A DNA stretch of 43,571 bases, from contig NZ_JAKSYG010000185.1 in assembly GCF_022829725.1 (NCBI RefSeq), forward strand, positions 1-43,571. The letters run 5' to 3'. The notes beneath the pieces were generated by a model. It did no database searches, had not been told where the DNA came from, and saw only the letters and a program-made list of their open reading frames with translations. This document shows positions 1-8,030 of this stretch, in pieces. The DNA comes from Methylobacterium sp. E-005. Lineage in GTDB: Bacteria; Pseudomonadota; Alphaproteobacteria; Rhizobiales; Beijerinckiaceae. The first letter of the stretch is position 1, and every line of letters starts with the position of its first letter. The position numbers and the translations under genes were made by a program.

Positions 1-1
1 A

Positions 2-922
2 ACCGGGACTGGCGGCATCGGAACCGGCGGCGGCACCACCGGCACCGGCGGCACGGGAACGGCCGGCGGAACGGGCCAGGGCGGCTCCACCGGCGACCTC
101 CTGAAGGCGGCCCATTCCGGCCTGTGCCTCTCGGTGGCGGCCGGCGACAGGACCGACATGGGTCCGGTGACCCAGCAGCCCTGCACGGGCGCCGCCGAGC
201 AGCTGTGGCGCCGGACACCGGGCAGCAGCGGCGCGCGCTACGTCAACGCGGCCTCCGGCAAGTGCCTCGACCTCAGCCTGGGCAAACTGCCGGTCGATCC
301 CGGCGTGCAGGTCTTCCAGTACACCTGCAACGGCGGCATCAACCAGTCGTGGAAGCTGAACCCGCAGGGTGGGGGCAACGCCCTGATCTCGGCCTACAAC
401 GGCTTCTGCGTCAGCGTGTACGGGGCCGCGCTGCCGGCCGGCAGCGGCATCGTGGGCTGGACCTGCAACGGCGCGGCCGACCAGACCTTCCTCGGCCTCA
501 GCCAGCCCCTCGTCGCGGCGCATTCCGGCCTGTGCCTCTCGGTGGCGGCCGGCGACACGTCCGACATGGGCCCGGTGACCCAGCAGCCCTGCACGGGCGC
601 CGTCGAGCAGCTGTGGCGCGGGACGGCGAGCAATGGTGGCATGAGCTACGTCAACGCGGCCTCCGGCAAGTGCCTCGACCTCAGCCTGGGCAGTCAGCCG
701 GTCAATCCCGGCGTGCAGGTCTTCCAGTACACCTGCCACGGTGGCACCAACCAAGCGTGGAAGCTGAGCCCGCAGGGCACGGGCAACGCCCTGGTCTCGG
801 CCTACAACAGCTTTTGCATCAGCGTGTACGGGGCCGCGCTGCCGGCGGGCAGCGGTATCGTGGGCTGGACCTGCAACGGCGCGGCCGACCAGACCTTCAG
901 CGCGAACGGCGCGAAGCTCTGA
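2..922 (+). CDS. Secreted ricin-B-type lectin repeat protein, 3' part only
   Basis: The reading frame is already open at the left edge, so the N-terminus (presumably a signal peptide and perhaps a catalytic domain) lies outside the window. The visible protein begins with a Gly/Thr-rich linker (GTGG-type repeats, about 30 residues). Two tandem ricin-B-like units of about 130 residues follow, each with paired Cys residues and Q-x-W-type motifs (EQLW, NQSWKL/NQAWKL). The family binds carbohydrates and is often fused to secreted hydrolases. The Gly/Thr linker fits a surface or secreted modular protein. The stop TGA is at 920-922. The catalytic partner, if any, cannot be named from this fragment. 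The lectin fold is well supported; the substrate is unknown. Confidence 0.75.
   Translation, partial: TGTGGIGTGGGTTGTGGTGTAGGTGQGGSTGDLLKAAHSGLCLSVAAGDRTDMGPVTQQPCTGAAEQLWRRTPGSSGARYVNAASGKCLDLSLGKLPVDPGVQVFQYTCNGGINQSWKLNPQGGGNALISAYNGFCVSVYGAALPAGSGIVGWTCNGAADQTFLGLSQPLVAAHSGLCLSVAAGDTSDMGPVTQQPCTGAVEQLWRGTASNGGMSYVNAASGKCLDLSLGSQPVNPGVQVFQYTCHGGTNQAWKLSPQGTGNALVSAYNSFCISVYGAALPAGSGIVGWTCNGAADQTFSANGAKL
113..898 (+). repeat. Tandem duplication of the ricin-B unit (408-bp period)
   Basis: Bases 113-490 and 521-898 are near-identical copies offset by exactly 408 bp (136 codons). Both start with the codons for HSGLCLSVAAGD and end with those for GWTCNGAADQTF. The high nucleotide identity points to a recent internal duplication or ongoing gene conversion. 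Confidence 0.85.
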
Positions 923-1060
923 GGGCGCCCCCGCCGAAGCGGAGGCCGGTTCGGCGGGGAGGCCGCACCTAAGAACCCAGGGGCATGGCCCAGCGCTTTC
1001 AAGCTGTTGAGCCAAGCACCGGAATCATGGTGCGCGCCCTGTCCCGGACGGGTGGAGCGC

Positions 1061-1171
1061 CAGCGGAACCTGATCCGGCATCCAGCACACAGAGCGCCGC
1101 GTTGGCGGCTCAGGTCGAACCAGACGGCCGCTTCGCGACGTCGGGGCTGGCGTCCGGGTCGCATTCCGCTG
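1061..1171. repeat. Imperfect inverted repeat in the 923-1320 intergenic region (dispersed family, copy 1)
   Basis: The stretch 923-1320 holds no convincing gene. It contains an inverted repeat with arms at 1061-1078 (CAGCGGAACCTGATCCGG) and 1152-1171 (reverse complement CAGCGGAATGCGACCCGGAC). The same motif pair occurs at 36862-36979, so this is probably a dispersed intergenic palindromic element. Confidence 0.5.
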
Positions 1172-1320
1172 ACGCTGGACGCGCCCGGAAAAAGGGCCGG
1201 CGCGGATCCGGCGCAAAGCCATGCCCCTGGATCTCTCCCGCAGCTTGACGGGTGTGGAGCGGGGTCGCGGAGGCCGGAACAGTCCGGGCTCCCGAACGAC
1301 ACTCCATCGCTCGGAGGCCC

Positions 1321-2211
1321 CTATGGCCCTGCGAGGGCGGCGCGAATGGCCGGGCAGGCCGGATGATCGGCCGCAGGCCCGGGAAGGTCCGCGACGCCCG
1401 GCTGCCAGACCAGGAAATCGGTTCCGGTCCGCGTGCCGCCGAGGGCGTAGACGCCCCTCCGGCCGGCCCGCGTGGTACCCTGCACCACTGTCACGGACAG
1501 GCGGAAATACTGGCGCGGGGACGGGATGCGCGGGTGCCCCTCCGGTCGCGCCGGGGCCGCCGTCGGCTGCAATCGCCGCACCAGGGCCGCGAGGTCGAAC
1601 GTGCCGGCCTCGTTGTAGACCGTCAGCGCCGGCTGGAGCCGGGCCGCGATCCCGGCGGTCATCGACGGGAGCCGCCCGATCTCGTCCGTGCTGAGAAACG
1701 GGCCGTTGCGCGGGCCGTACGGCAGCGCGCGGGCTTGGTACTGCGCCAGCTCTGCCCCGCCGTTCGCCTCGGGGATGTCGTTGGGATCCCGGTAATCGAC
1801 GATCTCCGCCCCGAGGGCGAGGGCCGTCCGGTCCGGCACACCGAGGGCGCGGAACGCCTCCTCAAGGGCGGGCCGCGGAGTCCGGTTGAGGTCGATCAGC
1901 AGGCCTTGATCCTCGATGGACAGGAAGGCCGTGCGCTGCTCCGAGAGCGGGCAGGCCACGACACGCCCGTCCTCCGGAAGCGTCAAACCCACGAGCCGGT
2001 AGGTCCGCCCCACGGCGAGGTCGTAGGCGATCAGCCGGGCGATCCCGTCGGCCAGGCCCTGGAGCTGCAGCAGGTCGGATCGCGTCCGAGCCAGCACCGC
2101 ACTCGTCCGCATCTGGAGGATCGCCGCGGCCAGGAGCGCGCTGACGGCGGCCAGCACCATCACCACCGAGACGAGCACGAAGCCGTCTTCGTCGTCGGCC
2201 CGGCGGCTCAT
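1321..2211 (-). CDS. gspK: Type II secretion minor pseudopilin GspK-like
   Basis: This 296-residue protein has a type IV pilin-like N-terminus: a charged leader, then DG/FVLVSVVMVLAAVSALLAA with the prepilin-peptidase cut after Gly. GspK characteristically lacks the Glu at mature position 5 found in other pseudopilins; here that position is Ser, and the protein is longer than H, I and J, as GspK is. In the family GspK caps the pseudopilus tip together with GspI and GspJ. Its start overlaps the gspJ stop (ATGA), indicating translational coupling. It is the last gene of the minus-strand cluster gspH-I-J-K. The core machinery genes (gspD, E, F, G, L, M) are not in the window. Confidence 0.8.
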   Translation of the reverse strand: MSRRADDEDGFVLVSVVMVLAAVSALLAAAILQMRTSAVLARTRSDLLQLQGLADGIARLIAYDLAVGRTYRLVGLTLPEDGRVVACPLSEQRTAFLSIEDQGLLIDLNRTPRPALEEAFRALGVPDRTALALGAEIVDYRDPNDIPEANGGAELAQYQARALPYGPRNGPFLSTDEIGRLPSMTAGIAARLQPALTVYNEAGTFDLAALVRRLQPTAAPARPEGHPRIPSPRQYFRLSVTVVQGTTRAGRRGVYALGGTRTGTDFLVWQPGVADLPGPAADHPACPAIRAALAGP

Positions 2212-2816
2212 GGGCGGTCACCGAGGGTGATGACCAGGGGGACCCAGCGCCGCCGATCCGCCGGTCCGAAGGCGATGTGGATCTCCACGAGGTCGGGCCG
2301 GCGGTCCGGCCGCGTCCACGCCGTCAGCCACGTCGCGGGCATCCGCTCGGCGGGGGATCCGAGATACCGGATGGCGAGGCCGGAGACCCCCTCCAGCAGG
2401 ATCTCGGACCGCGCCGTCCGGTCCGGCCCGGTCTCCAGCGGGACCCGGGACTCGACGATGTCGGTAAGGCCGTCGGGCCGCGGCGCGCCGGTGAGGGAGA
2501 TCGCGAGCTCCACCGGCCGCTCGAGGGCCCGGTCGGGGGCGAGCGCCGCCCAGAGGGAATCCGGCCCGCCCCGCAGGACCGGCCGCGAACCGTCCAGACG
2601 GCGGCTCGCGAGGCTCCCGAGGGTCCGGCGCAGGTGATCGCGGACCGACTGGACGTGGTCGGCTTTGCCCGCCGCCGCAACCGCGGTGGCGGTTCGGCCC
2701 GCAACCCGCACGGCCTCGACCAGCAGCAGGGCCACGAGGGCGGCCAGCGCCAGGGCGACCAGCATCTCCACCAGGGCAAAGCCCCCCCGGCCGGTCTCGG
2801 GACCGTGGTCAGGCAT
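2208..2816 (-). CDS. gspJ: Type II secretion minor pseudopilin GspJ-like
   Basis: The protein is about 202 residues. The start ATG at 2816 is preferred over an upstream in-frame codon at 2858 because it gives a short leader (MPDHGPETGRGG) directly before the pilin segment FALVEMLVALALAALVALLL and overlaps the gspI stop by 8 bp. The prepilin-peptidase site is GG/F, with Glu at mature position 5. Size and gene order (H-I-J-K) fit GspJ, a pseudopilus tip component at the inner membrane/periplasm. It overlaps gspK by 4 bp, so all four genes are probably one transcript. Confidence 0.78.
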   Translation of the reverse strand: MPDHGPETGRGGFALVEMLVALALAALVALLLVEAVRVAGRTATAVAAAGKADHVQSVRDHLRRTLGSLASRRLDGSRPVLRGGPDSLWAALAPDRALERPVELAISLTGAPRPDGLTDIVESRVPLETGPDRTARSEILLEGVSGLAIRYLGSPAERMPATWLTAWTRPDRRPDLVEIHIAFGPADRRRWVPLVITLGDRP

Positions 2817-3207
2817 CGGGCTTGCCCGGGACCAGGGTGGTGTACAGCGTCGCGCCATCCGGCCCGCCGCGGGTCAGCCGGATGCGCCACAGCGGCGGCC
2901 CGCCGTGCGCCGGGAGCGCCGGGCGGCTGTCGCTGACGGTGAGCGTCCACGGCCGCCCGTTGGAGAAGCGCCCCGCGACGGTGGCGGGCGCCAGCGCACC
3001 GTCCGCGATCCGCCGCAGGCAGACGCCCTCGGCCTCATCGGCCTCAATGCGCAAGGCCGCGACGCGGCGCAGGCCGAGCGTGGCCTCGCCGGCGATCTGC
3101 AGGGCGAGAAGGATCCCGAGGGCGGCGATGGCGAAGGCCACCAGCACCTCGACGAGCGTGAAGCCGTCCTCGCCGCCGGATTCCCGGCCGGGCTTCGGAT
3201 CGTTCAC
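2809..3207 (-). CDS. gspI: Type II secretion minor pseudopilin GspI-like
   Basis: This 132-residue protein has the leader MNDPKPGRESGGEDG followed by FTLVEVLVAFAIAALGILLAL, a canonical prepilin N-terminus with Glu at mature position 5. Length and position between the H-like and J-like genes match GspI, which nucleates the GspI-J-K tip complex. The ATG overlaps the stop of the upstream pseudopilin gene (ATGA at 3204-3207), consistent with coupled translation. Confidence 0.78.
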   Translation of the reverse strand: MNDPKPGRESGGEDGFTLVEVLVAFAIAALGILLALQIAGEATLGLRRVAALRIEADEAEGVCLRRIADGALAPATVAGRFSNGRPWTLTVSDSRPALPAHGGPPLWRIRLTRGGPDGATLYTTLVPGKPDA

Positions 3208-3719
3208 CGGGCCGCCTCCCGGCCGACGCGGGCGGTCAGGGTGCCGATCGTCAGGACCACGCCTCCGGGCGGGCCGAGGATGATGCGGCCGCCGCTGGAG
3301 CCGCCATCCGGCCGGAAGCGGATCTCGGCGGGCTTGCCCCCGGTCTCGGTGGTCTCGATGCGGACCGGCAGCGGCGCGGTCGGCATCTGGACCGCGCCCG
3401 CCCGGGAGCTGAGGAACCGGCCGGAGTCGGCATCGAAGGCGAGGCGCGTGGTCAGCCCGGACCGGAGCGCCTCTGCCCGGAGGAGGCCGATCTCTCCGGC
3501 GATCACCTCCGACAGGCGCTGGGCGTGCCGCCCGGCGCCGAAGCCCCCGGCGAACTGGAGGGCGAGTCCGGCCGCGAGGCCGAGGATCGCCAGGGTCACC
3601 AGCATCTCGACAAGGGTGAAGCCCGCGGTCGCCGCCGCGCTCCTGATCGGTCGTCCCACCGGCACCGTCGCGACGCGTCCCTTTCCGGTCGCCGCCCGCG
3701 GCGGCTCTGCGGACGCCAT
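3204..3719 (-). CDS. gspH: Type II secretion minor pseudopilin GspH/FimT-like
   Basis: The protein has about 171 residues from the ATG at 3719; a longer frame to 3806 exists but its added N-terminus looks like random GC-rich coding. After a basic leader, the pilin segment FTLVEMLVTLAILGLAAGL follows an AG/F cleavage site with Glu at mature position 5. The remainder resembles the beta-rich GspH/FimT domain (GRFLSS, EIRFRPDGGSSGG). It is the first gene of the H-I-J-K set; its promoter should lie in 3720-3959, where no other gene is visible. The start is uncertain because no strong ribosome binding site is evident. Confidence 0.72.
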   Translation of the reverse strand: MASAEPPRAATGKGRVATVPVGRPIRSAAATAGFTLVEMLVTLAILGLAAGLALQFAGGFGAGRHAQRLSEVIAGEIGLLRAEALRSGLTTRLAFDADSGRFLSSRAGAVQMPTAPLPVRIETTETGGKPAEIRFRPDGGSSGGRIILGPPGGVVLTIGTLTARVGREAAR

Positions 3720-3959
3720 CGTCCGCGACGAAATAGGCAGATCACGGTAAAGATCCGGTTCTCGGCAACCCGGTGCTGGCCGCGCGGCGGTGCCTGAACG
3801 GCGCAAGGCCGCCTCCGCGACCGGGCTTCATACCGGAAGCCGTCGCGGGGCCCCGTAGACCAGTCGATCAGGCTTGGACGCCGCAACCCCAAAAGCCTCG
3901 ACCCTGGCCCGGGCATGGAGCGTCGCGCGGCCAGACCGACACACCGCCCTGTCCGGCCG

Positions 3960-4637
3960 TCAAACGTCCCGCTCGCGCCCAATCGGAGCCAGCACCACGG
4001 CCCGGCTCCCCACCGGCACCCGCGCATACAGGTCGATGATGTCCTGGTTCAGGAACCGGACGCAGCCCGAGGACACCATCGTGCCGATCGTGTGCGGCTC
4101 CGTGGTGCCGTGCAGACGGTAGAGCGTGTCGCGCCCGTCCCGGTAGAGGTAGAGCGCCCGCGGCCCGAGGGGGTTGCCGGCCCCGCCCGGCAGGCCGCCG
4201 GCATAGGGGCCGTAGCGGTCTGGCTCGCGCTTGATCATCGCGGGCGTCGGCGTCCAGCGCGGCCATTCGGCCTTGCGGGCGATGGTGGCCGCGCCCTGGA
4301 AGTTGAACGCCTCCTCCCGGCCGACCCCGACCCCGTAGCGGATCGCGCGCCCGCCCGCCCGTACGAGATAGGCGTGGCGCCCCGCCGGATCGACCACGAT
4401 CGTGCCGGGCGGCTCGGCCGTGGCGTAGGCGACCTCCCGGCGCAGAAAGCGCGGATCGATGCCGGACAGATCCACCGCCGGCACCGGGAAGGGCTCGCTG
4501 TCGAGGGCGGCGTAGAGGGCCGTGTAGGCGGGATCGACCGGCGGGCGCAGATCGGCCACGGCTGGCGGCTCGCGGGTGACGCAGCCGGCCACGAGGAGGG
4601 GCGTGCCGGCAAGCAGGCTGCGGCGGGTCAGGGTCAT
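3960..4637 (-). CDS. L,D-transpeptidase (YkuD family), exported lipoprotein-like
   Basis: The protein has 225 residues from the ATG at 4637, chosen because it begins a signal sequence (MTLTRRSLLAGTPLLVAGC). This has a twin-Arg pair and a lipobox-like Cys; an in-frame extension to 4739 would spoil it. The YkuD catalytic signature is intact near the C-terminus: HGTTEPHTIGTMVSSGCVRF, with the nucleophilic Cys, the SSGC context and the upstream His. Such enzymes make 3-3 cross-links in peptidoglycan or attach proteins to it in the periplasm. The gene is transcribed divergently from a LysR gene about 95 bp away, which is the usual geometry of a LysR target. The specific substrate is unknown. Confidence 0.85.
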   Translation of the reverse strand: MTLTRRSLLAGTPLLVAGCVTREPPAVADLRPPVDPAYTALYAALDSEPFPVPAVDLSGIDPRFLRREVAYATAEPPGTIVVDPAGRHAYLVRAGGRAIRYGVGVGREEAFNFQGAATIARKAEWPRWTPTPAMIKREPDRYGPYAGGLPGGAGNPLGPRALYLYRDGRDTLYRLHGTTEPHTIGTMVSSGCVRFLNQDIIDLYARVPVGSRAVVLAPIGRERDV

Positions 4638-4706
4638 CGGTGCAAGGATCTCGCGGCGCTTCGGGACGGCGCAGAGAACCGTCACGCTGCCACAAGGTCC
4701 ATCGGC

Positions 4707-4727
4707 TATGGGGTGATTGCACCCATA
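4707..4727. promoter_or_regulatory. Candidate LysR-type operator dyad
   Basis: In the 95-bp divergent region, TATGGG (4707-4712) and CCCATA (4722-4727) form a dyad with a 9-base spacer. Its outer T and A fit the loose T-N(n)-A LysR box form. It ends 6 bp before the LysR ATG at 4733, a position suited to autoregulation and control of the divergent L,D-transpeptidase gene. Confidence 0.5.
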
Positions 4728-4732
4728 ACCGG

Positions 4733-5654
4733 ATGGCATCCATGGATCTCACCCTGGCCCTGCGCGCCTTCATCCGGACCCTCGAGCGCGGCTCGATGAC
4801 CGCGGCGGCCCGCGATCTCACGGTGTCTCAGCCGGCGGTGAGCAAGCATCTACGCAACCTGGAGGCCCATGTCGGGGCGCGGCTGCTGGAGCGCTCCGCC
4901 CGGATGGTACGGCCGACGCCACAGGGCCAGAGGCTCTACGCCGCCAGCCAGCCGGCGCTCGCCGCGATCGACGCCGCCCTTGGAGGACGCACGCACCGGT
5001 TCCGGGCTTGTCGAGGGGCGGCTGCGGCTGCACGCCCCCGCCTGCATCGGCGCCAAGCACCTGCACCCGATCGTGGCGGCGTTCCAGGCCCAGCATCCCC
5101 GGCTGACGGTCGACCTGGTTCTCGACAGCCGGGTGGTGGACCTCGTGGATGAGGATTACGACCTCGCGCTCCGTTACGGACGACCTGCCCGGCAGGATCT
5201 CGTGATGCGCCGGCTGGGCTGGGTGCGCCGCATCCTCGTCGCCGCCCCCACCTACCTGGCCCGGGCCGGGGCGATCGAGACGCCCGCACAACTGGCCGAG
5301 GGCAACTTCGTCGTGACCAATGCGGCCATCGACGCCCGTTGCGTCCTCGTCCTCCAGCGCGGCGACGAGACGGTGAGCGTGCCGGTCCGCCCGGCCCTGC
5401 GGACCAACAATGCCGAGATCCTGCTGGCGACCCTGCGGGAGGGCCGATTGATGGGGCCGGTTCAGCACCTGCTGGTCGCCGAGGATCTGGCCGCCGGCCG
5501 TCTGGTCCGGGTGCTGCCGGACTACGCGCTGCGCTCGACGGACGCCTATCTGGTCTATCCGTCCGTGCGCCACATGCGCCCGGCGGTGCGGGCCTTCACG
5601 GACTTCGCCGTGCCGCGCATCCGCGCCGTGGAGGGCATCGGCCCGACCGCCTGA
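4733..5654 (+). pseudogene. LysR-type transcriptional regulator, single-base frameshift
   Basis: The N-terminal half encodes a LysR winged-helix domain (MDLTLALRAFIRTLERGS, then AARDLTVSQPAVSKHLRNLE) from ATG 4733 or 4742. Near 4980 the frame breaks. The sequence CCCTTGG would read through as ...AALEDARTGSGLVEG... if one T were removed, and the substrate-binding domain continues in the second frame (HLHPIVAAFQAQHPRLTVDL to the stop at 5654). Total length 922 nt minus 1 gives 307 codons, normal for LysR. Either the gene is inactive or this is a sequencing error; nothing else in it is damaged. The cofactor domain looks like the common LysR type; its effector is unknown. The natural target is probably the adjacent divergent L,D-transpeptidase gene. 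Confidence 0.8.
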
Positions 5655-5678
5655 CGCGACGCAGCCCCCGCGGGGGGA

Positions 5679-6302
5679 TCAGAACGGCGCTCCAAGGCAG
5701 CCCGCGAGCGCCGCCTTCAGTGCGGCGGCGTCGCTGTCCGAGGGCGTGAACAGAGCCGTCAGGGCCGGGTCGCCCGAGCGGGGACTCGCCTGCGTCCAGG
5801 TGAGCCTGGTTCCGGGCTGCAACAGCGCGAGCGCGACTCCGCGCAGGGGATCCTCGCCCCGGCGGCCCCCCGTCACCGTCAGGGTGAAGCCCGAATCCGC
5901 CCCGGTCGCCGATCCCTGCACCGGCATGCGCACGGAGCGGACACTGCCGGCGCTGGAGACCAGGATACCGGTGAGCGGCGCCTCGCTGCCGGTGCCTTCG
6001 AGGCCGGCGAAATCGAAGCGCGGCGCCAGCTCGGTGAAGCGCGGCACGGTCAACGCCGCCGACAGGCCGGTGCCGCCCGGATCGCAGGCGACGTGCAGGG
6101 TCGCCGATCGCTGGTCCGTCCCCAGGTCGGCGGCGCCGGTGAGGTCCGCGCTGCCGCCGGGGGCCCGGTCGCCACCCGGCAGCAGGGAAACCCGCCCGGT
6201 CAGGATGTCGGACAGCCGCGCGCCGCGGCTCAGCGGTCCCGCGAGGAGGGAAGCGGCCGCAATGATCACGACGCCCAAGCCCACGCCGATCCGAAGCCGC
6301 AT
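5679..6302 (-). CDS. Exported protein of unknown function
   Basis: The protein has 207 residues from the ATG at 6302, chosen because MRLRIGVGLGVVIIAAASLLAG forms a signal peptide or membrane anchor; the frame is open further upstream to 6452 without coding character. The body is rich in Gly, Thr, Ala and Leu with few charged residues and short beta-like stretches. Single Cys residues lie in HVACDPGG and in AGCLGAPF at the C-terminus. I do not recognise a family. It converges on the LysR remnant, with stops 24 bp apart. Confidence 0.6.
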   Translation of the reverse strand: MRLRIGVGLGVVIIAAASLLAGPLSRGARLSDILTGRVSLLPGGDRAPGGSADLTGAADLGTDQRSATLHVACDPGGTGLSAALTVPRFTELAPRFDFAGLEGTGSEAPLTGILVSSAGSVRSVRMPVQGSATGADSGFTLTVTGGRRGEDPLRGVALALLQPGTRLTWTQASPRSGDPALTALFTPSDSDAAALKAALAGCLGAPF

Positions 6303-6476
6303 CCTGTCCTCATCCGTGGAGATCCCGGGCCGGCGGCATAGACGATCGCGGCTCCGCCGCAACCCTTCCTTCACCACGTTCACGCGAACTGCGCCGCGGC
6401 AGCACCCGTGTGCGTTGCAGCAACTCCGTAAAAACCGATCGATCCTATGCACGCCTGCTCAAGCTTGAGCCTCGCG

Positions 6477-6620
6477 ATGCGCACGAAGATCCTGCTCGTC
6501 CTCACTTTGGTGGTCTACGTCACGACCGGCCGCGCCCCCGGGATCCGCGAGCCGCGCAACCCGGATGCGGAGCATGCCGGCGGGCGCGTTGCCATCGTGA
6601 TGAAGCGCGCCTGGGCGTGA
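6477..6620 (+). CDS. Small exported or membrane peptide (47 aa), putative
   Basis: An ATG at 6477 opens a 47-codon frame. Its N-terminus MRTKILLVLTLVVYVTTGRA looks like a signal peptide or single membrane helix, and it has a polar tail ending in AIVMKRAWA. It lies alone between two minus-strand genes. A self-complementary CTCAAGCTTGAG lies just upstream (6459-6470), but no strong ribosome binding site is seen. The hydrophobic start followed by a charged tail is the only argument for a real gene. Confidence 0.35.
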   Translation: MRTKILLVLTLVVYVTTGRAPGIREPRNPDAEHAGGRVAIVMKRAWA

Positions 6621-6662
6621 GCCGCGTCGCGTCTCGGGGCGAAGCCACCGGTCGATCCGATC

Positions 6663-6752
6663 CGTCATCGCGGGTGCAGCGAAGCGACCCAGGGCAGCGC
6701 GGGATCGGAAATCGTCGCGCGACACTGGATTGCTTCGCCACGCGCAAAGACG
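6663..6752. repeat. Dispersed alphaproteobacterial palindromic repeat, copy A
   Basis: The sequence runs CGTCATCGCG, then GAAGCGACCCAGGGCAGCGC, then CTGGATTGCTTCGC and GCAAAGACG. A second copy with the same order of blocks lies at 11546-11634. The blocks are partly complementary (AGCGAAGC/GCTTCGC type), so the transcript could fold. Related elements are common between genes in Methylobacterium and relatives (recollection). Confidence 0.65.
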
Positions 6753-6776
6753 GCCAAGCTATCGATAGGGGCGCCG

Positions 6777-7478
6777 TCACGCCCCCGGCACGCAGGCCCT
6801 GAGCCGCTCGGCCACCAGGGCCTGGAGGCTCCAGAGGTGGCGGTCACGGATGCCCAAGCGCTCGCAGGCCTCCACGGTCCGGAACAGATACTCGGCGCTC
6901 GGTCCCTTGTGGCCGCAGGCGGCGGCGATCTTGTCTGCGATCTCGGCATCCGAGAGGCGGCCGGCGTAGCGGTCGCTGGCGCGGTTGGCCAGGAAAGTCA
7001 GCGCCGGAACCGGGCCCGCCTCGGTAGCCACCGGCAGCCAGCGGGCGACGTAGCCCCGGCCGCGCATCTCCCGCCGCCAGACCGGCATCAGCGCCTCGCG
7101 GATCTCCGCATCGGGCAGGCGGAAGGCGACGCCCCGGCACAGGCCGCCGCGGTCGAGTGCCAGGACGAATCCCGGACGCTCCGGCGTCCCGCGAAAGCGC
7201 CGCTGGAGCAGGCAGAAGCGGCGATGGAACCCGCGCACCGTCCCGATCCGGCGCTCGGCCACCGGGAATTCTGGGTTCCACATCAGCGAACCGTAGGCGA
7301 AGACCCAGACGGCGCCGCCCTCGCGGCCGGCGACGATCTCCTCCAGGCCCGGGCGCAGCTCCGAGTCCGACAGCACGGCGAGGGCGTTCGGGTCGTCGGG
7401 CACCGGGACCGAATGGGCGCGGGCGATCAGGTCGAGGCTGAGATCGAGGGGGCGGGCAACGGGATGCTCAGGGGGCAT
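6777..7478 (-). CDS. Gamma-glutamylcyclotransferase, ChaC family
   Basis: The protein has 233 residues. ATG 7478 is preferred over TTG 7487 because GAGGAG sits directly upstream. The ChaC signature VFAYGSLMWNP binds the gamma-glutamyl moiety. The region RLPDAEIREALMPVWRREMRGRGY contains the expected catalytic Glu (residue 137 from this start) in the position of the family's R-E-K/x-GY motif. Family members cleave glutathione to 5-oxoproline and Cys-Gly in the cytoplasm. The C-terminal half (SDAEIADKIAAACGHKGPS) matches the long bacterial ChaC form. It follows a small exported-protein gene by 19 bp, probably in one operon. Confidence 0.87.
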   Translation of the reverse strand: MPPEHPVARPLDLSLDLIARAHSVPVPDDPNALAVLSDSELRPGLEEIVAGREGGAVWVFAYGSLMWNPEFPVAERRIGTVRGFHRRFCLLQRRFRGTPERPGFVLALDRGGLCRGVAFRLPDAEIREALMPVWRREMRGRGYVARWLPVATEAGPVPALTFLANRASDRYAGRLSDAEIADKIAAACGHKGPSAEYLFRTVEACERLGIRDRHLWSLQALVAERLRACVPGA

Positions 7479-7497
7479 GCTCCTCAACGCGACCGCG

Positions 7498-7896
7498 TTA
7501 CCGGGCGTTGCCCAGGGCGTCGAGTTCGGGAAACGGACGGGTGCGATGCCCGGTGCAGACCTCGTCGTCGTCGAGCACCGTGAGCCTGTCGTCCCGATAG
7601 CGCAAGGCCACCCTCGGCTTCTCGGGCTTGCCGAAGGTGCGGCCGTACAGGTGGCCCGACACGCAATAGATCACCCGGCCGCCATCCGCGATCGGCCCGG
7701 CGATGCGGCTGCCCTCGAACCGCACCGGCAGCAGCGAGACCGAACCGAACTCGACCTGCTTCAGCGCCAGGGCGGCGATCCGCTGGAGGAGGGCCGGGGA
7801 GGGGGCATCGTCCGCGCCGGCCGCCTTCCGTGGGGCAGCCTGTGCCCCGGCGGCGATGAGGACGAGCACAACAGCGAGGGCGGCACGAAACGGCAT
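7498..7896 (-). CDS. Small exported protein of unknown function
   Basis: The protein has 132 residues with a clear signal peptide ([21 protein letters not shown], cleavage after AQA). The mature part is about 110 residues, beta-rich, with two Cys (VIYCVSGH and DDEVCTGH) that could pair in the periplasm. It is the first gene of a likely two-gene operon with the ChaC-like gene, and is divergent from recO across 134 bp. No family was recognised. Confidence 0.65.
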   Translation of the reverse strand: MPFRAALAVVLVLIAAGAQAAPRKAAGADDAPSPALLQRIAALALKQVEFGSVSLLPVRFEGSRIAGPIADGGRVIYCVSGHLYGRTFGKPEKPRVALRYRDDRLTVLDDDEVCTGHRTRPFPELDALGNAR

Positions 7897-8030
7897 CGGC
7901 CATCGTTACCCGGCCGAGGCTGCCTGAGGCTGGACAGCGCGCGGGCGGCGCCGGACGGCGCGAAGGCCTATATAAGCGGACCGCGCCCGCCGCGCACAGC
8001 GCCCCTCTCACCCCCGCGACCCGAGTCTCG

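Noticed and set aside
2..922. Ricin-type toxin
   Set aside because: Only the carbohydrate-binding B-type units are visible; no A-chain-like N-glycosidase is seen and the N-terminus is outside the window.
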